In this document: one piece after another, positions 44,687 through 54,095 of the stretch
Layout: each line of letters begins with the position of its first letter
Position numbering within the stretch: the first letter of the stretch is position 1
From: Roseivirga echinicomitans
Lineage (GTDB): Bacteria > Bacteroidota > Bacteroidia > Cytophagales > Cyclobacteriaceae
Direction: 5' to 3'
Length of the DNA: 64,000 nucleotides
Assembly: GCF_001592935.1 (NCBI RefSeq)
Contig: NZ_LRDB01000023.1
Coordinates: forward strand, 310,001 to 374,000
Notes under the pieces: generated by a model
The model's input: only the letters and a program-made list of their open reading frames with translations
The model's database searches: none
What the model was told of the DNA's origin: nothing
Made by a program: the position numbers and the translations under genes

Positions 44687-46747
44687 TTATCCTTTGCTCT
44701 TCTTGGCAGCGATCTGCTCCGCTAAGAGGATTATGCTTTCTTTTAAGAATGGATCTTTCAATTCATTCAAAGAGTGGTTCACGCCTTTACTCGATCCTAA
44801 CTCTTTTAGTGAGTCTCCAATTTTTACTCTGGCATCTCTTTTCTTTTCGAAGTCATCAGCCTCTTTTTTACGCGTATCATAATTCAACGAAACTGAAGTT
44901 TTCGCCCTAGCTTTATTCAGCTCATTTATGTCATACTGGTAATCAACCAAGCTCTGATCTGTCTTTAATCTTTCCTCATGCGACTTCTTGAGTTGAGCAA
45001 TCAAGTCATTGTCTACATAATTAAGTGGAGTAAACTTTGCCGCTGGAATTTTATCCCATGGCAATGCACTTGGTTTTGAGCTCTCTCCAAATTCCTTGGC
45101 ACTAAAAGCAGACGGCAGACTAATATCTGGCGAAACACCCAAATGCTGAGTACTACTTCCTGTTACCCTATAAAATTTTGCTATGGTGTATTTGATAAGC
45201 CCAAGTTCATCAGTAGTTGGCTCTCGTAAGAAATCATTCAATCCTCTCACGTTCTGAACGGTTCCTTTACCGTAGGTCTGCTCTCCAACAATCACAGCTC
45301 TTTTATAGTCCTGCAATACGGCAGCGAAAATCTCAGAAGCCGAGGCAGAAAAACGGTTTGTCATGATGCTCAGAGGTCCAGAATAAAACATCTTTTCCTT
45401 ATCATCTTCTTTGGCTATTTGGCCATTGGCATATTTAATTTGAACTACTGGTCCGCCTGGTAAAAACAAGCCAGATAAACTTATCGCTTCAAGTAATGAA
45501 CCTCCACCATTGTTTCTTAAATCCAACATCACTCCATCTACACCGTCTTCTTGCAGTTGTGTAATTAGCTTTTTAACATCGCTGGTAGCACTACTGAAAT
45601 CCTTTTCTCCATCTTCAAGGCCTTCAGAATCCAAATAGAAATCGGGAAGCGTTATAATTCCCAAGTTGTAAGTCTTACCTCCCTCTTCATACTGAACTAC
45701 TTGACTTTTAGCCTTGGCCTCATCGTACTTAATTTTGTCCCGAACTATATTCACAATTTTCGTTTGCCCACCAACAGGCCTTCCCGCAGGCAAGAACTCT
45801 ATGCGAACTAAGGTTCCTTTCGCGCCACGAACTTGACCTGCCACTTCATCAGACCTCCAGCCTACAACATCAACCATTTCACCTTCGGCACCTTGCGCAA
45901 TTCCTACTATCCTGTCATCTACATCAATCTGACCACTTAAAAAAGCTGGGCCCCCAGGACGCAACTCAACAATTTTGGTGAAATCGTCATCTTGCTGCAA
46001 AGTGGCACCAATTCCTTCCATGGCTTTAGAACTTTCACGCTGAAAGTCTTCGGCACTTCTTGGCCCAAAATAACTCGTATGAGGGTCGAACGACTCGGTT
46101 ACTGAATTCATCAGTATCTCGAAGACATCCGTACTGTTGTACTTATCTACATTGCTTTTAAAGCGTTCGTAACGCGTTACAAGCGTTTCAGAAATCTTCT
46201 TATCATCAGAACCACTTAATTTTAAGCTTAAGGCCTGATTCTTTATAATCTTCCTCCAAAGTTCATCTTGCTCTTGAGCGGACTGAGGGTAAGGTACCTT
46301 CTCTCTATCAAAGACAAATTCTTCCTTTTTAGTGAAGTCGAATTTATGTTGCGATTCGGCCAAAGCATATTTAAGGCGCTCTTCCACCCTCTTTTTATAA
46401 ATATTGAAAATGTAAAAGGCTGGGACTAAATTTCCACGCTTCAAATCTTCATCGAAAGCAAAGCGATACTTTTGAAACGACTTAATATCCGCAGCTAAAA
46501 AGTAATTTTTACTTCCATCCAATGACTCAATGAAATTATCTAGAATGACTGAAGACAGTGAATCATTTAAATCAACATCTCTATAATGGAAAAAATCAAG
46601 GATTTGAGTCACCATAATGGCTTCCTTGATGTGCTCCGATTTTGGCTGCAAATACTTTGTGGTATCAGCCGTATCGGAAGCATAAATATTGGTGCTGCCC
46701 AATAATATGAGAGCAGGTATGATAATTAACTTTTTAAACAATTTCAT
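44687..46747 (-). CDS. Carboxy-terminal processing protease (tail-specific, S41A)
   Basis: A 686-residue exported protease, from ATG 46747 where a normal signal peptide begins (a frame reaching 46798 adds 17 non-signal residues). It has an N-terminal helical domain, a PDZ domain (GIGATLQQDDDFTKIVELRPGGPAF, in part) and an S41 core with catalytic Ser in ASASEIF and Lys in YGKGTVQN, then a Prc-type C-terminal domain. Prc-type enzymes degrade or trim periplasmic proteins from their C-termini. Confidence 0.93.
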   Translation of the reverse strand: MKLFKKLIIIPALILLGSTNIYASDTADTTKYLQPKSEHIKEAIMVTQILDFFHYRDVDLNDSLSSVILDNFIESLDGSKNYFLAADIKSFQKYRFAFDEDLKRGNLVPAFYIFNIYKKRVEERLKYALAESQHKFDFTKKEEFVFDREKVPYPQSAQEQDELWRKIIKNQALSLKLSGSDDKKISETLVTRYERFKSNVDKYNSTDVFEILMNSVTESFDPHTSYFGPRSAEDFQRESSKAMEGIGATLQQDDDFTKIVELRPGGPAFLSGQIDVDDRIVGIAQGAEGEMVDVVGWRSDEVAGQVRGAKGTLVRIEFLPAGRPVGGQTKIVNIVRDKIKYDEAKAKSQVVQYEEGGKTYNLGIITLPDFYLDSEGLEDGEKDFSSATSDVKKLITQLQEDGVDGVMLDLRNNGGGSLLEAISLSGLFLPGGPVVQIKYANGQIAKEDDKEKMFYSGPLSIMTNRFSASASEIFAAVLQDYKRAVIVGEQTYGKGTVQNVRGLNDFLREPTTDELGLIKYTIAKFYRVTGSSTQHLGVSPDISLPSAFSAKEFGESSKPSALPWDKIPAAKFTPLNYVDNDLIAQLKKSHEERLKTDQSLVDYQYDINELNKARAKTSVSLNYDTRKKEADDFEKKRDARVKIGDSLKELGSSKGVNHSLNELKDPFLKESIILLAEQIAAKKSKG

Positions 46748-46926
46748 AATAAGTAATAAGCTTTTCAAACTCAATAAACCCAAATGGGGGAAGAGCATAA
46801 ATCTAACGAAAATAAGTGCTTTTCGTCTTTACCGATGATCACATTCTTTGGGTATCAACAATTAAACCAATTCTAACCATTTAGGTTGCGACCCCTACTC
46901 TCTATAATGTTAAAGTTTGCTAAAAT

Positions 46927-49308
46927 CTATTCGCACCTCAACGATTTGGCTGGATTTACCATGGCCGCTTTAACCGATTGATAGGTTACTGTGGCTAACG
47001 CAATAAATAAAGCTACTATTGCCGAAGCCAAGAACCACAGCCAGTTGATGTCTACACGATAGGCAAAATCACTCAACCAGTATTCCATCATATAATAAGC
47101 CAAGGGGCTGGCCAAAAGCACAGCAACAATAATGAGCTTTGTGAATTGGTTTGAAAGCAATACAACGATTCCGAAAATTGAAGCGCCCAATACTTTTCTC
47201 ACTCCAATCTCTTTTGTTTTTTGTTGGGCTGTAAAGGCTGAAAGTCCGAATAAACCCAAACAAGCAATGAAAATAGCCAGCCAAGTAAAGCTAAAAACTA
47301 GGGTTCCGAACTTTTCATCGGACTGGTATTGCTGACCAAATTCCTCATCAAAGAAACGGTACTCTAAAGGACTATTCGGGAACACCTCAGTCCAAGTGCT
47401 TTGCACAAAAGCCATTGTTTTGCTTATATCCGCTGCATTCAACTTAATGGCCAAGCTACCTCCGCCATTAGGGTTATAGAACATGGCCAGTGGTTCGATT
47501 TGATAGCGAAGTGAGGCAAAATGAAAATCTTTCACGACACCGATAATGGTTGACTCATTTTGGCCAAAAGACAACTTCTTCCCTATTGGCTCATCCCAAG
47601 CCAACAGCTTGGCCATGGCCTCATTAATAATTACAGCCTGCTGCTGATCCGTGGCAATTTCCTTATTGAAAAGTCTTCCTTGAGCAATTTCCATCCCCAT
47701 TAAGTCTACAAAGTGCTCATCAAAATTAAGCACACTCACGATCCATCGATCATCTGGGCCAGCACCTTCAGGAGTAACCCCTCTTCGACCAAAAGTGCGT
47801 CCTGGCATTGAAGCAGTACCGGCTGTGGCAATGATGGAAGGATTTTGTTCTAGCTTATTTTTAAGTACTTGAATGGAAGGCTGCAAGCTTGGATGACTTA
47901 CATCCAAAGTGAGGATTTGTTCTGTATCAAAACCTTTGTCCGCATTGCGCAAAAGTTGCAATTGGTCATACACGATGGTCGTTCCAATGATCATCACTAT
48001 TGACACCATAAACTGAAAGACCACCAAAGATTTTCTTAGAACAACGCCTTTCCCGCTAGTTTTAAAAGAGCCGCGAAGAATACTAATTGGGCTGAAACTG
48101 GACAACATAAAAGCAGGATAGCTTCCTGAAAACAGACCCAATATTATAGTAAAGACGATTGCACCTAATATCCAAACTGGATTAGAAATAAAGTGTATGG
48201 CCAAGTTATCATTAAATGGAAGGCTAACTGCCGAACCCAAAGCTGCCACTAGGCCAATGGCGATCACCAAGGAGAAAAGGCAAAGGAAGATTGACTCTAC
48301 CATGAACTGATTGATCAGCTGCTTTTTTACAGCCCCAAACACCTTTCGAATTCCAACTTCCATTGCCCTATTGGCCGATCTGGCGGTGGACAAATTCATA
48401 AAATTGAAAGAGGCAATGAGCATTACAAAAAGACCAACGGCTGCCAAAGTATAGACATAGCCCTCATCCGTTTTATTCAGGTTATAGTTCTCAAAAAGAA
48501 TTCCGCTAGATTTTAAATGAACATCCTTTAAAGGTTGAAGCGTTACGCTGAAATTTTCACCCACGTTATTCGAACGGATCAAGGTTTCCATTTTCCCCTC
48601 CACCGTTTCTTCATTCACCGGATTGGCCAATTCCACATAGGTCACCATGCTGATACTCTGCCATGAATTGAGAAATTGCGCAAAACCAGAAGTGGTGTCT
48701 GCCTGCTGCATAGAAACAATGACATCAAAATTAAGGTGGCTGTTTTCGGTCACATCTTTCATCACGGCTACCACTTCCAAACCGGGCTGGCCTCCAATGT
48801 CAATTCGCTTGCCAATGGGATTATCCGTACCAAAAGTTTTCTGCGCCATGCTCTGCGTTACCACCACCGTATTGGGGTTTTTCAAGGCATTTTCCATATC
48901 GCCTTCCACCAATTTAAAATCGAACATTTCAAAAATAGAAGGTTCGGCATAGGCAAAATGATCGGTATAAAAACCCTGCTGCTCATAGGTAATCAGTTGT
49001 CTTCCCTGAGGTAACATTCTCACCCTGTTTACTACTTCCGGAAAATTATCTTCCATAGATTCTCCCAAAGCAGGAAGCGTAATGCCTACCAAACTATTGC
49101 TTACTCCCAAGGCCCTGTCTATCGTAAGCACCCTAAAGATTTTATCAGATTTAGAATGAAACTTATCGAACGATAATTCATTCTGAACAAAGAGGAAAAT
49201 AATGATGCAGCAGGCCATACCTATTGACAGGCCCAACACATTGATGACTGAAGTTGCCTTACTTTTCAACAGACTTCTAAGTGCAATTTTGATGTAGTTC
49301 TTGATCAT
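46927..49308 (-). CDS. Large ABC-type permease with two MacB/FtsX halves
   Basis: A 793-residue permease of the double-length family widespread in Bacteroidota. N-terminal helix with SVINVLGLSIGMACCIIIF, a periplasmic MacB core domain, an FtsX-type helix group (about 285-445; STARSANRAMEVGIRKVFGA, in part), a second periplasmic domain and a second FtsX group at the C-terminus (about 675-785; TKEIGVRKVLGAS). Substrates are generally unknown. No ATPase gene is adjacent. Confidence 0.92.
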   Translation of the reverse strand: MIKNYIKIALRSLLKSKATSVINVLGLSIGMACCIIIFLFVQNELSFDKFHSKSDKIFRVLTIDRALGVSNSLVGITLPALGESMEDNFPEVVNRVRMLPQGRQLITYEQQGFYTDHFAYAEPSIFEMFDFKLVEGDMENALKNPNTVVVTQSMAQKTFGTDNPIGKRIDIGGQPGLEVVAVMKDVTENSHLNFDVIVSMQQADTTSGFAQFLNSWQSISMVTYVELANPVNEETVEGKMETLIRSNNVGENFSVTLQPLKDVHLKSSGILFENYNLNKTDEGYVYTLAAVGLFVMLIASFNFMNLSTARSANRAMEVGIRKVFGAVKKQLINQFMVESIFLCLFSLVIAIGLVAALGSAVSLPFNDNLAIHFISNPVWILGAIVFTIILGLFSGSYPAFMLSSFSPISILRGSFKTSGKGVVLRKSLVVFQFMVSIVMIIGTTIVYDQLQLLRNADKGFDTEQILTLDVSHPSLQPSIQVLKNKLEQNPSIIATAGTASMPGRTFGRRGVTPEGAGPDDRWIVSVLNFDEHFVDLMGMEIAQGRLFNKEIATDQQQAVIINEAMAKLLAWDEPIGKKLSFGQNESTIIGVVKDFHFASLRYQIEPLAMFYNPNGGGSLAIKLNAADISKTMAFVQSTWTEVFPNSPLEYRFFDEEFGQQYQSDEKFGTLVFSFTWLAIFIACLGLFGLSAFTAQQKTKEIGVRKVLGASIFGIVVLLSNQFTKLIIVAVLLASPLAYYMMEYWLSDFAYRVDINWLWFLASAIVALFIALATVTYQSVKAAMVNPAKSLRCE

Positions 49309-49326
49309 ATTTAAAAACTTGACTTC

Positions 49327-50268
49327 CTAATTTTTTGCTTTAATAAGTTGCAATGCCTTATCCAAAGCGGCATCAGCTTTGATTTCAATATTGGGTTTTA
49401 CCCCCACTCCTTCCCAGTTGGTTTTGGTAATTGGATTAATGGCTCTGCCTTGAGGTACATTGACAATAAAACCATCTGTTAGCAGCATTGGCCCACCCGG
49501 ATGCGCCCCTCCGCCCGTGGTTTCACCAATAATAGTGGCGCGTTCTAAATTTTTTAAGTTGTACGTAAACTCTTCTGCAGCCGAAAAAGTATAACTACTG
49601 GTGAGCACATAAACAGGCACATTTGGTTTATAAACAGACGCTAAGTCTGGGGCTGTCCAAGTTTCTGAATACCTGTCGCTTGGCCGCCAATAAAAAGTAT
49701 TCAAGTGAACAGGCTTATCACCAAAAAGGTAGCTAGAAATAAACCTGATCATGGAGGGAGAGCCTCCTCCATTTTTTCTTAGGTCGAAGATTATAGCATC
49801 GGACTGAATCAATTTGTCCATTGCTGCCTTTGCTACCTCTTCTGCAAATCGGATATCGGAAAAACCTCTTAGGTCTAAATAACCGATATTACCCTCAAGA
49901 ATATCAAGCTCTTCAAAGCCATAATTCCCTTGGGCTGGTCTACCGCCTGTCGGGCTACCTTGCTGAATGGCCTCAAAACGTGTAGGGTTATAAGTTACCC
50001 GAATATGCTTGTCATTGGCCACCGACTTTAAATCTGCATCAAGTTGTTTTGCTAACTCACTGGGAGAATCAATTTCATTATACTCTCCCATTTTTAGTTT
50101 CGAGAGAATCAGATCACTCATGGCTTTGCCCTTTTCTGGAAAAACGTAATTGCGATCCATGATTTGAGCCAGTTGAGTCACCACATTCGTTTGGTCAAAG
50201 GATTGGGCTTGTAGACCAAATGAGTAAAAAATTATAAAAAGAGAAATGACGATTCTTGGCATGTTCAT
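49327..50268 (-). CDS. Secreted S41 family peptidase
   Basis: A 313-residue exported peptidase from ATG 50268 (50262 also possible); the longer frame to 50433 lacks signal-peptide character. A signal peptide ends near GLQAQ. A three-helix S41 N-terminal domain (VVTQLAQIMDRNYVFPEKGK) is followed by the catalytic core with the nucleophile in SYTFSAAEEFTYNL and GETTGGGAHPGGP. The latter is the IRBP-like S41B form, which lacks the Lys of the CtpA type. It lies 18 bp upstream of the large permease gene, on the same strand. Confidence 0.88.
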   Translation of the reverse strand: MNMPRIVISLFIIFYSFGLQAQSFDQTNVVTQLAQIMDRNYVFPEKGKAMSDLILSKLKMGEYNEIDSPSELAKQLDADLKSVANDKHIRVTYNPTRFEAIQQGSPTGGRPAQGNYGFEELDILEGNIGYLDLRGFSDIRFAEEVAKAAMDKLIQSDAIIFDLRKNGGGSPSMIRFISSYLFGDKPVHLNTFYWRPSDRYSETWTAPDLASVYKPNVPVYVLTSSYTFSAAEEFTYNLKNLERATIIGETTGGGAHPGGPMLLTDGFIVNVPQGRAINPITKTNWEGVGVKPNIEIKADAALDKALQLIKAKN

Positions 50269-50476
50269 TACATTAATACGTAACCGCTTACCAAAAAACA
50301 TACCTAATTTAAACAGTAATCGCAACTCATTGTTAAACAATATCTTAAGAAATACTCCAAACCGTGAGAAGCAAAATAATGAACGATCATGAACAGTGGG
50401 TTGCACGATTCTAGTGCAAAAATAATGGTGCAACCTTATCCAAAACTATAAAATTAGTTTAACTTAGAGCTGACTT

Positions 50477-51634
50477 ATGAAAAGAAAACAAAAACTCCCC
50501 GCTCTCGCTATTATAGCCATTAGTTTTTTGATCTTCAGCTGTGGAAACTCCAAGTCAAAAGATAAGCCTGACGCAAGCTTAGTGCCCAGCGAAACGATTA
50601 ACTTCTCACTCGATAATCAAACCTCAAATGTGAGTAGCTTCTTGGCCTACCACGATAATTCAGGAGATGGTTTGTTGTTTTCCCTAAATCAGCAAACCAA
50701 TGAAATTCAGGCTTACTCCATGAACGAACAGAAACTGGTTCATCAAAACTCCTATGCTATTGAGGGGCCAAAAGGGGTAGGAGAAATCTCAGCCTTTCAT
50801 ATTGTTCGATTCGACAGCATCATTATTTTCCCTGCTAGCAAAAACTCCGTTTACACTTCAAATATTCTGAAAGGTTCGGTGGAAGGAATAAAATATGAAC
50901 CTCCTTTAGGCTACTCCAATGCCGTGTTTTGGCCCAGTGCTTTTCCCTCGAACTCGGCATTAATAGACGGGAAACTTATGGTAAAAACCAGTTTTATGGG
51001 AAATCCATACTTACTCTCGGATGATCAAATGGCCGCTACACATTTGGCGTATTCTATTGACCTTACTTCAGGCCAAACCACTCCCCTTCCTCATTTTTTC
51101 CCGAAGGGATATTGGGGAGACAAAAAGACTTATTGGAGATTCAGTATGAGCGCTAGCCCTAAGTTTGTTTATTCCTTTTTCGGAGATCACAATGTTTATT
51201 ATGCAGATTCGCCAAACTCAAAACTGTCTCCTGTATTAGCAGAAAGCAAATATTTCAAGAAGAGTATCGATCGATTTCCTACAGATGGTTCGTCAGAAGA
51301 TAAAGGGATGTATCCGATTGTAACTCCTCATTACGGAAACGTTATTTATGACCAATACCGAGAGGTCTATTATAGGTTTTGTTTACCAGGCGTAGAAATA
51401 CAGGAGGAAGAAAACATCTCTCAGCTTTTTTCATTCCCAAAAACGTTCTCAATTATCATATTGGATAAGGACTTGAATCCCGTTGGAGAAACATACTTCG
51501 GGAAAAATACAGCGTTGGCTCCCTACAATTCATTTGTTGGAAAAGATGGGCTTTACATTTCCATTAACCATCCCGAAAACCCCGAGAACAAAGAAGATTT
51601 TATGAGTTTTAAACGCTTTGAGTTGAATTGGTAA
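50477..51634 (+). CDS. DUF4221-like lipoprotein
   Basis: A 385-residue lipoprotein with signal peptide and lipobox (IFSC, Cys near residue 22). The mature part is beta-propeller-like, with repeated hydrophobic strands and short polar turns (LLFSLNQQTNEIQAYSMNE, YPIVTPHYGNVIYDQYREVYYR in part). Size and pattern suit the DUF4221 lipoproteins of Bacteroidota. The role is unknown. It is convergent with the MarR gene, 3 bp between the stops. Confidence 0.7.
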   Translation: MKRKQKLPALAIIAISFLIFSCGNSKSKDKPDASLVPSETINFSLDNQTSNVSSFLAYHDNSGDGLLFSLNQQTNEIQAYSMNEQKLVHQNSYAIEGPKGVGEISAFHIVRFDSIIIFPASKNSVYTSNILKGSVEGIKYEPPLGYSNAVFWPSAFPSNSALIDGKLMVKTSFMGNPYLLSDDQMAATHLAYSIDLTSGQTTPLPHFFPKGYWGDKKTYWRFSMSASPKFVYSFFGDHNVYYADSPNSKLSPVLAESKYFKKSIDRFPTDGSSEDKGMYPIVTPHYGNVIYDQYREVYYRFCLPGVEIQEEENISQLFSFPKTFSIIILDKDLNPVGETYFGKNTALAPYNSFVGKDGLYISINHPENPENKEDFMSFKRFELNW

Positions 51635-51637
51635 GGT

Positions 51638-52117
51638 TTACAACAGAGACTTCACCCTGTCATACATAGACTTTTCGTCCAATGCGGACTCTATCGTCTT
51701 TATGTCGTCTAGGAAGTTTTGCTTGCTATCGATTAAAAGCTGATCGTTCGCCTTTTTAATTTTAAGCCAAAGGCCTTCCATTTTACCGACCAATTCAATT
51801 CCGGTATCGCTCAGTTTTAAAAGGCGTTTTCTTTGGTCGAATTCGTCTTTCGATTCAATCACCAACTTCTTCTTTACTAAAATATTTGCGACTTGATTTA
51901 CGGCAGGGTGGGTTTGTTGTAAACTGGCCGCCAGCTCTGTCACTGCCAGTTCTTCTCCGTTTTTCAGGGCATACACTACAGCAAACCAACGGGGTTCAAA
52001 ATCGAAGTCAGATTCTTTATAAATAGCGGCCACATCTTTGGCCAACCGCTCGCTTAAGTTTTTCAGGCGAGTAGCCAAAGCTAAACTGCCCAATTCTTCA
52101 ATTATGTTCCTTTCCAA
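51638..52117 (-). CDS. MarR-family transcriptional regulator
   Basis: A 159-residue regulator from TTG 52117, which directly follows an in-frame stop and has no ATG alternative. The winged helix is LAVTELAASLQQTHPAVNQVANILVKKKLVIE with the wing DEFDQRKRLLKLSDTG, the MarR signature. A near-palindromic GCAATATTTGC (52141-52151) upstream could be its own operator. Ligand and targets are unknown. Confidence 0.88.
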   Translation of the reverse strand: MERNIIEELGSLALATRLKNLSERLAKDVAAIYKESDFDFEPRWFAVVYALKNGEELAVTELAASLQQTHPAVNQVANILVKKKLVIESKDEFDQRKRLLKLSDTGIELVGKMEGLWLKIKKANDQLLIDSKQNFLDDIKTIESALDEKSMYDRVKSLL

Positions 52118-52429
52118 TTATCTCTTCTTTTGGGGAAGCAGCAATATTTGCACTCCCGTTGATCAATTTATTTCCAGCCAATTACCTCCTCAAAACTCTC
52201 TTTGGCTTAGCAAATATCTGTCCAATGCTGAACTGTATTCCGCATCTTTCTTTCTTGTAGAATAAATATTTATTTCGAAGATAATACAGAAACTGCGTTT
52301 CGTGGGGTGATTTTTTACCTAAGGTCGAATTATATGAATTAAGGTGGTAGCTAACCCCACGCCCAATTTCGCTCCATCAAAACCCAACAAGCGGCTAACT
52401 TTTGTATCTTCATCTCAAAATCTAAACCC
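52118..52429. other. Divergent intergenic region between the marR-like and ridA-like genes
   Basis: 312 bp without a supported gene. It holds the GCAATATTTGC near-palindrome (52141-52151) and, near 52396-52412, TAACTTTTG and TATCTTCA, which are loose -7-like sequences for the ridA-like gene. A 75-residue plus-strand frame overlapping the marR start is a shadow. Confidence 0.5.
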
Positions 52430-52954
52430 ATGACACTAAAAGCAAAACACCTTTTCCTTCTCTTTATCCTCACTGTTTTCACTTCCTGCCAAACAGCCCA
52501 TAAGGATGATGACAATGAGCACTCCACAGAAGAAGTTACTCGCTTCGAAAGAGAGGGATCGTCCATTCTAAAGGGAGTAAAAGTACCCGCAGGCAAAAGC
52601 ATCTATTTTGCCAGTGGCATTGTGGCCAACCCAAAAGACGAAACCAAGCCCGAAGGCGACCGTGAGAGATTTGGAAATACCTATGAACAAAGCGTGAGCA
52701 CTTTAAAGCGAATTGCGGATTATTTAAGCGAAGAAGGTTTGGGCTTAGAAGATGTTGTGGCCATGAAAGTGTATGTTGCTCCCGACCCAGAAAACGACAA
52801 CAAACCCGATTTCGATGGCTGGTTTAAAGCCTACGCTGAGTTCTTCGCAACGGAAGAAAACCCCAATAAAGTAGCAAGATCAACCATTGGAGTATTTACC
52901 TTGGTCAACCCAAATATGTTTATCGAAATTGAGGTGAGGGCGGTTTATAAGTAA
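52430..52954 (+). CDS. Exported RidA family protein
   Basis: A 174-residue RidA/YjgF protein with an N-terminal lipoprotein signal (FTSC, Cys near residue 20), unusual because most RidA proteins are cytoplasmic imine deaminases. The core shows IYFASGIVANPKD, ADYLSEEGLGLEDVVAMKVYVA and the conserved RSTIGV with the catalytic Arg, then NPNMFIEIEVRAVY. Deamination of reactive enamines in the periplasm is possible; the export is read directly and the activity is inferred. Confidence 0.88.
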   Translation: MTLKAKHLFLLFILTVFTSCQTAHKDDDNEHSTEEVTRFEREGSSILKGVKVPAGKSIYFASGIVANPKDETKPEGDRERFGNTYEQSVSTLKRIADYLSEEGLGLEDVVAMKVYVAPDPENDNKPDFDGWFKAYAEFFATEENPNKVARSTIGVFTLVNPNMFIEIEVRAVYK

Positions 52955-52991
52955 TGATATAGACTGTAATCGATTTAATACGCCAACCCGA

Positions 52992-53005
52992 TTGTATCAA
53001 GAATA
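52992..53005 (+). repeat. Left 14-bp direct repeat of the protease-cassette island
   Basis: TTGTATCAAGAATA, identical to 55161-55174. The two copies bracket the cassette region and lie outside the attC-like sites. They may be a target duplication, recombination sites or shared regulator sites. Confidence 0.55.
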
Positions 53006-53035
53006 GGGCTTTATAAGAAGTTGGTTGCTTTTTAT

Positions 53036-53175
53036 GTGGTGTACAACGGTATCAGCTATGAGTAGTTGCGTGGTTTAGTGCTTAACTTTGCAAGTATACA
53101 CCGAACTGAAAATCCGTGAAGATTTTCAGAACTAGGCAAGAACAAGCAATTACTTAGAGCCATTTTTGTAGGCAG
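53036..53175 (-). repeat. Large attC-like hairpin after the metallopeptidase gene
   Basis: About 140 bp that can fold on itself: outer GTGTACAACGG (53039-53049) against the minus-strand TGCCTACAAAAATGG, then CTATGAGTAGTTG (53056-53068) against CTAAGTAATTG, and a perfect inner CTGAAAATC/GATTTTCAG (53106-53128). It begins 9 bases after the gene's stop on the minus strand. The form matches long attC-like sites seen near gene cassettes in Bacteroidota. Confidence 0.6.
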
Positions 53176-53183
53176 TATTTTAA

Positions 53184-54005
53184 TTATCCGCCTAGTTTTC
53201 TTCTGTACTCCATAGATTTATTCCATGCTGTGATTAAAGATACATCTCCTAGTTTGAACCCTTCAATAAAGGCATTATATCGCTGCTCTGGTGTGCCATG
53301 GTGTTGAGGAGAATTAAATTGATAATCACCTCTTGAATAAAATGCACGGATGCCATCTTCTAAAATTCTAAATTTTTTTGCCTCGCTTTGGAAAACTCGA
53401 ATATATTCAGCCATATGCCAGCCAGCTAAAAAATCGGCTTGTAATTCATTATTTCGACTATTCCTTGCCACTCCCATTTTAGCCTGTAAGATGTGTGCAC
53501 ATTCATGTGCTATAATGGCATCTATTGAATACGTTCCTCCTGCTTTGCCAGCATTTAAAAGTTGATATGGATCAAGACCTAGTTTTCTACATTGTTCAAA
53601 AAAGTCTTGTCTCCATAATTGAAATTCAGCCTGAACTAATTTCCCCCCAATTCGAATAATCCCATCGTCAGATCCGTTAAAATATGCAAAAGCATTTGGT
53701 GAAATCCCGTCATTATAATAAGCTACATTTGGTGTTATTTCAAATCTAGCAATTGCATATTGCGCACCAATTGAGACAAATCGATCTATCATATCAGCTT
53801 GATCTTGAGTTTCTGCCCATTTTCGAATAGTCGTAATTGGTGTTTGATTAATTGAACTCAAAAATTGCAAACTCATACATCCTTCATGATTTCCCTCCCC
53901 TTGTGGAGATGTTCCTAGGTTCGTTGACATCTTCTGAGAGTAGCAATCATAGAATGAGGTAAATATTAAGAAGAATAGCGTCAATAGTTGTTTTTTATTT
54001 TTCAT
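53184..54005 (-). CDS. Putative neutral zinc metallopeptidase (YpfJ/PF04228-like), cassette gene
   Basis: A 273-residue exported protein, from ATG 54005 where the signal peptide begins (cleavage near CYSQ). HECAH (167-171) is the zinc-binding HExxH and E187 in ELQADFLAGWHMAEY is the third ligand; HHGTPEQRYNAFIEGF matches the C-terminal box of the YpfJ/PF04228 family. Between attC-like sites, with an AT-rich composition. Possibly a secreted or periplasmic protease; the substrate is unknown. Confidence 0.82.
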   Translation of the reverse strand: MKNKKQLLTLFFLIFTSFYDCYSQKMSTNLGTSPQGEGNHEGCMSLQFLSSINQTPITTIRKWAETQDQADMIDRFVSIGAQYAIARFEITPNVAYYNDGISPNAFAYFNGSDDGIIRIGGKLVQAEFQLWRQDFFEQCRKLGLDPYQLLNAGKAGGTYSIDAIIAHECAHILQAKMGVARNSRNNELQADFLAGWHMAEYIRVFQSEAKKFRILEDGIRAFYSRGDYQFNSPQHHGTPEQRYNAFIEGFKLGDVSLITAWNKSMEYRRKLGG

Positions 54006-54031
54006 GCCAAATTGTTTTTCGGGTATTGTAT

Positions 54032-54093
54032 TGCCTACAACGCTCAGTGTTTGGTGTCGTAGCATCCAGTAGGGCACTATACATTGTTAGGCA
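54032..54093 (-). repeat. attC-like site between the two protease cassettes
   Basis: On the minus strand it runs TGCCTAACAATG (54093-54082) to CGTTGTAGGCA (54042-54032), 62 bp, with inner AGTG/CACT and TGG/CCA pairings. GCCTAAC is a perfect RYYYAAC core; the other end is imperfect. It starts 2 bases after the serine protease stop and ends 26 bases before the metallopeptidase start. Confidence 0.65.
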
Positions 54094-54095
54094 CT

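Noticed and set aside
46748-46798. Longer start for the tail-specific protease
   Set aside because: It would add 17 residues before a textbook signal peptide; the ATG at 46747 is the natural start.
52038-52265. 75-residue plus-strand frame between marR and ridA genes
   Set aside because: It begins inside the marR-like gene on the other strand and has no domain or promoter.
53030-53180. tRNA or riboswitch in the foldback after the metallopeptidase
   Set aside because: The foldback is long and unbranched with no tRNA arms or known riboswitch core; an attC-like site explains it better.
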